Below are positions 55,201 to 64,000 of a stretch of 64,000 bases of DNA, piece after piece. The position numbers and the translations under genes are program-made. How positions within the stretch are numbered: position 1 is the stretch's first letter; each line of letters begins with the position of its first letter. The stretch comes from Telmatactis stephensoni (taxonomy: Eukaryota > Cnidaria > Anthozoa > Actiniaria > Isophelliidae). The notes beneath the pieces were generated by a model, which saw only the letters and a program-made list of their open reading frames with translations, did not search any database and was not told where the DNA came from. The stretch spans positions 372,001 to 436,000 of the forward strand of contig JALIZF010001707.1 of assembly GCA_029948255.1 (NCBI GenBank), in the 5' to 3' direction.

Positions 55201-58200
55201 TATTAGTGGCTATTTATAAGAGAATGTATGTCACTCAATATCACTCAAAATTTCTGTCTTAATTTTAATGAAATTCCACGAGACTTCTAGAGTGTGTTGT
55301 TCATGCTTTCTTCTAACCTCTGAATGAGTTTCAGTGAAATTCGTCGATTTTAACTGCTCGCCCTAAGCCACTCAAAAATGGAGAGAAGGTAGGAAGCGAT
55401 GGCTGACTCGAAGCCATCATACTACTCAACTCCGATCCAGTCCAAATATCTTCCCGAAAAATCGCTCTAGTTCAAAAATTCCTTCGCACAGGGTTGAAAC
55501 GATAAATAAGCCACGTCCTCATGCCAGCCAAATCGAAGCAAAAGCCTTTCCAAACGAGCCACAGGACTTGAACTTCGAAAAAATGTTCGCTTACGAGGAA
55601 AAGAAAAGGCGTGACTGACAAAAGTTGCATGTCACAACCAAACCGTTAAAAATTAGAGAGAGCCTGGGATCGAGCTACAATTTCTACTTTGACGGACATA
55701 TTTTAACAGTTCTAAAACCTTCGCTGCGGTGTTTTGAGATATTTTACAACCGTATTTAACTTCAAGAATCTTGTAATGTAGCTATATCTTCTTGGATTAG
55801 GAATAATATTTATCAAATATGCCTGTCAAAGTAGTAGTTGTTGCTCGATCCCAGGCTCTCTCTAATTTTTAACGGTTTGGTTGTGACAACTTTTCTCAGT
55901 CACGCCTTTTCTTTTCCTCGTAAGCGAACATTTTTTCGAAGTTCAAGTCCTGTGGCTCGTTTGGAAAGGCTTTCGCTTCGATTTGGCTGGCATGAGGACG
56001 TGGCTTATTTATCGTTTCAACCCTGTGCGAAGGAATTTTTGAACTAGAGCGATTTTTCGGGAAGATATTTGGACTGGAGTTGAGTAGTATGATGGCTTCG
56101 AGTCAGCCATCGCTTCCTACCTTCTCTCCATTTTTGAGTGGCTTAGGGCGAGCAGTTAAAATCGACGAATTTCACTGAAACTCATTCAGAGGTTAGAAGA
56201 AAGCATGAACAACACACTCTAGAAGTCTCGTGGAATTTTATTAAAATTATGACAGAAATTTTGAGTGATATTGAGTGACATACATTCTCTTATAAATAGC
56301 CACTAATAGTGAGCTTGGGCTACCTGTGGTACAATGCTACCAATTTTGGACTGCAAAAATTACTTTTTTGGAGTATTTTAGGACGCTTCATAAGTTTTTA
56401 TGTTCATATAAGATTTCGAAACAATTATTTATATGAAATGAGCTAATTTTTAAAGTTATTAAGCTAATGTTAGGCATAAAATTTTGATTTTTTTGCTGTG
56501 CATTTTGACACTCGGTCGGTGGTCTCATAGAGAACGAAAACTTATTCCAGCTGAGAATTTGCAAAAATACATACAAGAAGATTGTAAACAGTTCAGTTAT
56601 AAACAGAAATAAAGTGAGTTTTGAAACCTGTTATGTCTTTTTTATTGTTTCTTGGGCTTGAATTTGTTGGGCTTTGTATGTTGTCGCCGGCTCTACCTTG
56701 ATTCGTTTGCTTTCTTGTTTACGCTACGCGTTCAACTGATTAGAAATCATAAAATGTCACAAAGAAAAATTTTGCCCCTATATTATAAACAAGTAAATGG
56801 GGCCGAGGAAAATTAAGGATTAATTCAGGAGTGTATTCAAATTTTTTCATTACAAGCATGCAACTAAGCCGAGGAAACTTGACAGATTTTTGAGCTTTTG
56901 AGGAATAATCAAGAACTCACATGTACGTCAAACTTCCCTTCGGAGACTGTTCGACTTACTTTACGATACTTCAACGAGTGAAAAATCCCGAGCGCTTCAC
57001 GGAAATGTGTCCAACCAACCTGGGGCACACATCCGTCCATCACTTTTTTGCATCAGTTGGCAAAAATACAATCGAGAAAGTCAACCGCTTGGCTAAGCAT
57101 TTCAAGAGTGAACCTGATGAATGTAAATTGTCCCTCGGGAGTACCCTGAGTCTGAACAATTCTTTTTCGACACTCGCGTGAATTGTAATCAAGTCCACGA
57201 AATTATTAAATCTATGGCACAAAATAAGGCTCCCGGAATAGACAAAATCCCACTACGAGTAATAAAAGACTGTCTTCCTGTCATCCTGCCAGCAGTCACG
57301 TCAATCGTCAACGCTACTTTCCGTTGTGCGCAATTTCCCCTCGCTTGGAAAACAGCTGAAATCGTACCTATTCTAAAAGATGGTGACCACGAAATTCCTA
57401 ACAACAACAGGCCAATCTCACTATTACCTGTGCTTTCAAAAGTTTGTGAGAGGGTTGCTCACGATCAACTAACTTCTTATTTATCAACGAAACAACGTTT
57501 AACATCAAAGCAATGTGGAAACAAAAAGTGGAATTCCACGGAGACATCCATTATTCAAACAACTGATACCATTCTGCAGGCCATCGACAAGAAACAGCTC
57601 ACTGCTACCGTACTACTCGACATGAGCAAAGCCTTTGACAGCATAGACCATCAAGTTCTTGTCGCAAAACTGAAGGATATGGGACTGTCATCTTTGGCCA
57701 TTAACTGGTTTCGCAGCTATCTCTCCCCGCGTTACCAAGTGGTGAGAATCCAAACAGCTGTTTCAGATCGTCTCCCAGTAACTTGCGGTGTGCCCCAGGG
57801 AAGTATTCTGGGGCCGCTTCTATTTAGTATATACATCAATGACCTTCCAAGTGTTCCCGAGCACTGCTCCACGCAATGTTATGTCGACGATACTAAACTG
57901 ATGCTAAACTTCAATCTTCAAGACCAGCCAAATGCTGTGGCCAGACTTAACCAAGATCTACGTAGAATTTCCAATTGGACTTTCGAAAATCAGCTCCTCA
58001 TAAATCCTGAAAAACTAAGCTCATCATTTTTGGTAGCAGAGCTATGACCGCAAAGGTGGAGGGCTTTCATTTAACCTTACTTGGCAAGGAACTTTCACCC
58101 GTTAAATCTGCAAAGGACCTTGGAGTTATTCTTGACTCCAATCTAACATATGATGAGCATGTGGCGTCGACAGTTTCGACTTGCATGTCACGCTTAGGTC

Positions 58201-61200
58201 AAATAAATCGAGTGAAGCATGCTTTTGATAAAAGCACCCTAACCATTGTGATAAATGCTTTAGTTTTCAGCAAGCTCTTTTACTGTTCCAATGTATGGAA
58301 TAATACTACAGAAGCCAATCTGAACAAGATCCAAACTGTGCAGAACTTTGCATGCCGTATCATTGGTAATAAAAGAAAGTATGACCATGTTACACCACTT
58401 CTTAAAGAGTTACGATGGATGCCAGTCAGGCAGCAGCTTTACTACCGCAACGCAATCATGGCATTTAAATGTATGACTGGGCTAGCACCAGACTCCTTAT
58501 GCTCCAGATTTATCCAAAGATCAAGCATTGCCAAACGTACAACAAGAAATTCACAGATGTTACAGATACCCTTATGTAGAACTGCCACAGGACAAAGATC
58601 CTTCTATTACAGAACAGTTAAACTTTGGAACTCATTAGATCCTGCTCTGAAATTGATGCCGACATTAAAGGACTTCAAACTTTCATTGAAGAAAACTTTA
58701 GTTTCAAAATTTGTAGAAACATAAATTAATTATGCATTATAATAAGTTTTGATAGTAGATATAAGTCTATCCTCTAATTATAAGTTATTATCAATGATAT
58801 TTTGATTTAACCAAAGTATTTTAGCTAACTCCGAAGATAAACTAAGCAACTTTGAATTAAGAAGTTGATTTAAATAGAATAAGTCTCCTACTTAACAATA
58901 TAGTTCTATCAGTCAATTTTATATCTTAGTATATTAAGCAATTATTGGATGAGGTCGAGTAGGATATGGGGAATTATTAAGGCCGAGGTTTGTGTTATCT
59001 GCCGAAGCCGAAGGCTGAGGCAGATAACACAAACCGAGGCCTTAATAATTGCCTATATCCTACGAGAAACGAATTCAATAATTGTTTTATTATTTTTGAA
59101 AATAATTCTTTCTCAGTTGTGCTTTGTTGACAAGAATACATGTTGTTGTTGTTTTCCCGCTTTTGGCATGAATCGCATAAATTAGCGTGACGTCATACCG
59201 CAAGCTAATTTTCCATATTCGAGAAAATTACGTCATAACTTCGAATAATGGTTTTCAACATTTTCATAACTCCAAATTTGGGCAGCTAGCCGGCGACTAT
59301 GGTAATTTATCCGGTGGCTCTTAGCCAATCAAAACTCTTGAATTATTTTCAAAATATAATAAATATATTTATTTATCTATTTACTTATTTATTTATATTT
59401 ATTTATGTATTTTATAACCTTTATTCTGAAAAGCCTTTTTGAGGACGAATAAAGTATTTGTGTATGTATGTATGTACGTGACTCGTGTTTCATACCTTCT
59501 CACAAACTACGCATTGTCCCGCGGGATCGCCACAGGAAACCCATTAACAACAAGCGCACGATATTACCACAGGAAACCCATGCATAACAAGCGCGCGCGC
59601 CAAGCAAATTAAAACAAACGCGCGCATTTTTTGTCTTTTTAATAAATTATTAAAATAAACATCCATTGTCAGGAGAAGTGGCTGGGCTGCCTGTGAACTG
59701 GCGACTTACGTTTGAAACGCTGCTAAACCTTGGTGCCGCCGGCAAGAAGCTGGGAAGAAGTAGTTTTCGTTTGTCAACGAGCCGAAGGCTGAAGTACTCG
59801 TTCGGCGTTTTCTTCGATTCCTGATAAAATTTCTTTACCCCATCTGAGAGAAGTTGCGGGGAAAGGATTTCCAGACTTTCTGTTGGATATTTTTTGGATA
59901 ACCAGTCAAAAAAACAAAAATTATAATGATGAATTTGCAAAGCTGGCGAATAGTGTTTTGACAAAAACAACACGCCAAAAACTGAATACGGTTTGAATGA
60001 AAGTTAGAACTTCGTAAGCTTACCGTTAAAAACAGAGACAGACTTGTGGCGACAGACTTTCTAAACTTTCTATGAGATAGGTTTTGGATAACCAGTCTAA
60101 AAAACAGTAAATATTAAGATGAATTTGGAAAGCCGGCGAACTCTGTTTTTAAGCCGTTGAAATATGTTGATCTCAGTAAGCTCCAAAAACTTCAATGAAA
60201 TTGAGTTTACCTTCAAAACAGGCACGCTAAGCAGTTTTAAGTATGCTCGTTGATCTCTTTTTCGAAAAATCCTCAAATTTACCACCAGGAACATTTTTTC
60301 TTTCCAACTATGCTTTAATTGCCATGATTTGTCTATGATTAATGCACGGAAGTTAATGCATAATGACGTGTTGTCACGTCATAACAACGCGTCACGTGGT
60401 ACAATCTGACCAATCAGAAAATCAGAATTTGTACAGTGTATGAAAATTGAATAATAAATAATAATAACGATGAAACGAATTATATAATGAATAAATAGAT
60501 TAAATAATTGATGGATTAGATATGGATAATTTGAAGATAATTGATAATGTGTATTATTATATGGATAGATAATTTCCTGAATTCTGATTGGCTAACGCAT
60601 GGTCTGTATTTTGACATATCAGTACTGCTGTCCCGGATGAAAAGAAAAGTTTGCGTTTGGCAATTGTTTTAGCGGGACTTCTCAAAGCCGTATAATATAA
60701 GTTATTCACCTCGTTTGCTCGGTCTGATATTTTCCCATAGTACAGACCTCGCGCTCGGTTAATAACCCTTTAATATAACTGCATTATTCAAAACGAATAT
60801 ATGACAAAGGTAATGAATCACACGAAGTAAGAATTTATAATTTGTTCTCGCATACAATCCTTGAAGTTTTCTTTCTTCAATTTCTTAAAAGTGGACATTC
60901 TTCGCATCCTACATAAACCTATTTCAAAAAAGGTTGTCGTATGAGAGGTCACAAGCCTACGCGACTAGACCGAAAAGGAGCATGGGAAGTTGCAAAATTT
61001 CACTCTCTTTATTGCATTGGTCTTGATTTTAGAATCAGCAAATGAAGCTCTTTGATGTATTAGGTCATAGCAAGCTGAAGTTGAATTATGGTGTGGATAT
61101 TTATGTGAATTTATAGCTTTAGTAATGTTTACCCATGCTTCCTTTCGGGTCAGTCGCGTAGGCTTTTGCCGACAACTTATATTGAAATAGGTGTATCACC

Positions 61201-63021
61201 CTCTTTTGAGTATATTCAAGTTTGTTCACTGCATAATTATAGTTTCTGCGCGCGTAATTTTTTGTGGTAGCTACTCTATGCTTCAAGCCCCAAAACATCC
61301 ATTGTTATGCCTTAGTCCCAAAGTTGATCAGTCTGTCATTGTTTGTTGAGTGTTTTGTTGGTATTCTTGTTGTGGTTTAGACTTTTATCCGTTCTGATGT
61401 AAATATAAAAACGAGAGAAACCTCTTGAACCGTGGTAGACACTTGGTGATGATTTTTTAGTACCATCTAGACACCCCCACCACGTATGCCCCCTTCCCCT
61501 CCTCACCCGGTGATACAGAGCCAACTGCGCGCCATTATTAAATAATCTCATAATTTAGCTCAGTTATTAGCTCGTATTTATCTATTGAGATGTTTTTATT
61601 GCTTGCTTTCAGACCACATGCAGGAAGCATCCGTGTCCTTCTAATACTGCTTGCATCCCAAACTACTATAACGATACTCACTCTTGCAAAGGTATGCTTA
61701 CAGTGTTACCGGTTTAGTGCATCACTAGTACTTCTAGTACTGTTTATTCAACGAGACGAAATCTCACCTTAGATTTTTCTCTAATACTATAAAATAACTA
61801 TTAAATAATGCGCGCTAGCTCTGATTAGCCAAAAAGCCATGATTGATGAGAGTATCAAACACACTCACGTCACTTGTTTCGTTTGACTCAAGACTTATAC
61901 TTTATTAAAACGGAATGGAGAACAGATTTTGTTTGTGCTCTTGCGTCCATTCTAGAATTGAAAGCCAAATGAAGTTTAATCGGACTGAATCGGAGGGAAA
62001 GGTCTGAATTTTATATGCAGAAATTTTGAAAGAAATTGTTTGAACAGAATTTGCCATCTTCCTTTCTGAGGCGCGCGCCAGCTTCGTATTAGAATAAGGG
62101 AATTGTCTCCAAACATTTCAGATAAATACGAAGTATGATAAACAACTACTGGCATAAAATCCACTGCCGGATACACATCAATATAATAACTTCTTACTTC
62201 GGTTTTTTTTTTCACATCAATATTTAGTATCGCCTTAAAAAGTCATGTCTCAAATTTAAGACTCCATAATTTTTAATCCAGAAAATAAAATTTCTCGAAT
62301 CGAAGCTCCGTGAAAATAGCTACTTTGTACCTCCAAGATGAATTTTCAGAATTTGGTGAAGATTCTATAGTAAAGTTTTGGAAAACAAACAAAAAGTTTT
62401 TTAAGGGATTTCCCATTGCCAAGACGACGGTACGAAGCCTAATGAAGAACTTCAATATTAATTTCAGGAACTATGTCTTATAATATCTTTAAGATCCGAA
62501 AGAGGAAAGAGCGAACTGTTTATTTGTTATTGGTTGCATGGTGACCAAAAGACATGTTTTTACACACACTTTAAAAATCAAATTCAAAAAAGGTGACCGA
62601 CCAAAGAAACGTGCGGCTATATTTGCCATATATTTGTAAGCAAATGTTTATGAACATTGAAATGAATAATTTTTCCAAAGTTATAGCTTGTGATGATATT
62701 AAATTTGTATATATTCGTACTGTTCGAGACTTCAATTACGGCTTGATGTGTTGGCCATGTAATTTCTCCTTGTCCTTGTCGACCTCGGAGACTGATCAAA
62801 TTCTAAATAATAGCCTCTTATTTGGCATTACATAATAGAGAACATTCACATTCCCCAGCTAGTAATATTTTCTGAGTAATGTTATTTATCATTTTTAGAT
62901 CTCATCAACGAATGTGCAAAACAAATCCACAAGTGTGACTCGCTTGCACTGTGTAGTGATACCCTTGGTTCTTACAAGTGCACGTGTTTGAGTGGTCTCC
63001 AAGGGGACGGCTTTACTTGCC
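52290..63021 (+). CDS. second secreted PAN-type protein gene with cysteine-rich and EGF exons (3' end outside window)
   Basis: Exon 1, 52290-52670 (127 codons): signal peptide (MTEKSVLILFFVSITRITETVA) then a PAN/apple-like module with SAGECSKGCIANVTCFSFNF and RCEILPTDKYD, ending HHYSIE at a GTAAGG donor. Exon 2, 61613-61691 (phase 0 to 1): TTCRKHPCPSNTACIPNYYN then DTHSCK, a cysteine-rich linker. Exon 3, 62899-63021 (phase 1 to 1, 41 codons): a calcium-binding-type EGF domain, (D)LINECAKQIHKCDS, CSDTLGSYKCTC, GDGFTC, six cysteines, followed by a GTAAGT donor. The phases join exactly, which supports one gene; the symmetric EGF exon is typical of exon shuffling. It is predicted to be extracellular. 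More exons must lie beyond 64000. The module order (signal, PAN, cysteine/EGF) parallels the minus-strand pair at 18.7-33.3 kb, but the sequences are distant. Confidence 0.75.
53700..53745. repeat. GACATA tandem repeat
   Basis: Seven to eight ACATAG/GACATA hexamers, interrupted once by GTACATTA. Confidence 0.85.
53816..54002. mobile_element. hairpin MITE with GCCGAGGCGTTAGCCGAG core
   Basis: GGTTAACGCACTC at the left and GAGTGCGTTAACC at the right. The arms share GTGAATTATCGGGATTTATC and AACAATGAACTCGAA. The core is TGCACGCCGAGGCGTTAGCC. Confidence 0.85.
54402..54665. repeat. left arm of a 5-kb-spaced inverted repeat
   Basis: Inverted partner at 59476-59695. Shared motifs: ACAGCCCAGCCACTTCTCC(T), AATGCGCGCG, ATGCATGGGTTTCCTGTGG, GGCGATCCCGCGGGACAA and GAGAAGGTATGAAACACG. 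Both lie in intron 1 of the PAN-type gene. Confidence 0.85.
55181..56328. mobile_element. 1.15-kb foldback element, arms about 500 bp
   Basis: The arms start CACAGGTAGCCCAAGCTCAC and mirror each other at high identity to about 55690/55810; by eye only about ten substitutions plus small indels near the centre. GTACAAT flanks both sides (55174-55180 and 56329-56335), a 7-bp target duplication. Apparent open frames inside are by-products of the arms. The unpaired centre is about 100-130 bp. Confidence 0.92.
56921..58735 (+). mobile_element. 5'-truncated non-LTR retrotransposon (reverse transcriptase)
   Basis: A fragment begins VKNPERFTEMCPTNLGHTSV and HHFFASVGKNTIEKV, the linker upstream of the polymerase. 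The RT core follows at 57178-58047 with motif A LLDMSKAFDSIDH, motif B GVPQGSILGPLLFSIYINDL and motif C CYVDDTKLML. The thumb and C-terminal part is at 58044-58724. The frame breaks twice, near 57170 and at an A-run near 58013-58017 (one base missing), and the endonuclease domain is absent, so it is dead. It resembles coral CR1/L2-like families. It sits in intron 1 of the PAN-type gene. Confidence 0.9.
58939..59084. mobile_element. hairpin MITE with GCCGAAGCCGAAGGCTGAGGC core
   Basis: CAATTATTGGATGAGGTCGAGTAGG on the left pairs with the right arm ending ACGAATTCAATAATTG. The inner pair is AAGGCCGAGGTTTGTGTTAT / ATAACACAAACCGAGGCCTT. Confidence 0.85.
59476..59695. repeat. right arm of the 5-kb-spaced inverted repeat
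   Basis: Reverse complement of 54402-54665, with a few substitutions and a 40-base shorter middle (one CGAGCGCTTGCTTGCTGTG-like block lacking). Confidence 0.85.
59696..61612. other. intron 1 remainder, no gene recognised
   Basis: At 59700-60420 both strands lack clear exons. Two similar paragraphs (59840-59990 and 60040-60200) share GGAAAGATTTCCAGACTTTCT/AGACTTTCTAAACTTTCT, TTTTGGATAACCAGTC and AATTTG(C/G)AAAGC(T/C)GGCGAA, an old tandem duplication. Confidence 0.5.
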
Positions 63022-64000
63022 GTAAGTTATTACACCATAGCCAATTTAGTAAAGTATTCGTTGAGACGAATTATGTGGCACAGATCGATGCATAGCTCCT
63101 TTCAGAAAAAAATTGCGTCGAAGGGAGTAATAGATAATTTTAGATAATTAGGCCTCAATTTTGCATCAAACGGTCACGTGGTCTAAAATCCCGTCATACT
63201 GGTTGGCGAGAGAATGTAACAGCCTCAAAAATAGAAGGATTTCAACCATCCAAGCTTGACTGGTCTTTGTTTTAGATGAAGCACTACGTACTTTGCCATC
63301 CAGTAAGGCGGCTTTGTACCATGTGACCGGTTGATGCAAAGGGGTTGTTACTTGTCTACTCGACAAAACATTCGTCGAGACGCCACGGGACTTCCGTAAA
63401 TGTATGATTTGACTGAATTTTGCACTCGTAAACTGCGGGGTCTTAATTGTTTCAATGCAAATTCTCTAGCAAGATTCAATTGTAATGACCATTTAAACCC
63501 CCCAACTGTTGAAACAGAATGATTGGATAACCATTATTTGTTATTCCCAAACATTTTTCTATAAAACTCACTACTCGTTTCCAATTATTCCTTATTCTTT
63601 TTCTCATTATTCGATAATTTCTTTTTTCCATTGGCCATTCTCATTATTCCTTGTGTTTCGGATGCAACAATTCATTATTGCAAAGCATTTTTAAAGTGGA
63701 TATCACACCTTAGCTCCAAGTTAACAGTATACATTCCACAGTATGTGGATATACCTATTTCAGAAAAGGTTGTCCTCAGTATTAATGCATACTGCATAGT
63801 GAATACTACATACCAAGACCAAAATGCATTGTGGATATCAAATTTCGGGTATTTTTTACAATTTTATATGTAGAAAAGTTGCGGAAAAAGTCTACTTAGA
63901 TTCAACCTGGGAGGAAACAGAGAATCAACATTAGTAAAGCCTCGTCGCGAGCTCTTGTTACCCAATTACAAATTGTCCATATAATACATTTCAGTCTTGG
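63022..64000. other. intron after the EGF exon
   Basis: An inverted pair GGTCACGTGG / CATGTGACC and CAACCAT/ATGGTTG-type words occur at 63170-63340. No further exon was found before the window ends. Confidence 0.4.

Noticed and set aside
55838..56047. 69-codon open frame in the foldback arm
   Set aside because: It lies entirely in a palindrome arm and has no family resemblance.
59650..60294. 107- and 65-codon minus-strand frames as genes
   Set aside because: They lie in two paragraphs of an old tandem duplication and show no splice context or known motif.

Overview
The window looks like anthozoan cnidarian DNA, probably a stony coral. This is inferred from intron-rich animal genes, AT-rich noncoding DNA, secreted PAN/apple-EGF proteins, a CR1/L2-like reverse transcriptase and a very high density of miniature inverted-repeat elements. 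No species can be named from sequence alone. No bacterial operon, CRISPR array or rRNA gene was seen.

Layout. (1) 1-3.8 kb: a 22-bp minisatellite split by a TA-flanked 1.4-kb DNA transposon. (2) 3.8-13.2 kb, plus strand: the spliceosomal gene MFAP1, 16 exons readable, first exon not found, introns packed with MITEs. (3) 15.1-16.1 kb, plus: an intronless carbohydrate sulfotransferase-like gene. (4) 16.3-18.6 kb: nested palindromic transposons. (5) 18.7-33.3 kb, minus: two tandem paralogs for a secreted PAN + EGF + C-terminal-domain protein. The downstream copy (A) has a broken first exon; the upstream copy (B) is intact, with a 7.4-kb intron holding a nearly perfect 565-bp palindrome. (6) 34.3-37.0 kb: SINE, MITEs and one half of an inverted duplication whose partner lies at 50.0-50.8 kb. 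(7) 37.5-40.5 kb, minus: an unrecognised five-coding-exon gene (497 aa, two internal repeats). (8) 41-43.6 kb: transposon cluster. (9) 44.6-48.6 kb, plus: the last four exons of TYW1 (wybutosine synthesis), with the catalytic part missing and the first acceptor degenerate. (10) 52.3-63.0 kb and beyond, plus: a second PAN-type secreted protein gene, extended by a cysteine-rich and an EGF exon. Its 8.9-kb first intron contains a foldback element, a LINE fragment and hairpin elements.

The genes do not form one pathway. MFAP1 acts in pre-mRNA splicing and TYW1 in tRNA-Phe modification; the sulfotransferase and PAN/EGF proteins belong to the secretory and extracellular side. The unifying theme is mobile-element remodelling: genes duplicated, broken, truncated or with introns enlarged by palindromic elements. 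Splice phases were summed by hand for the main models and are consistent, but all exon models are predictions without transcript support.
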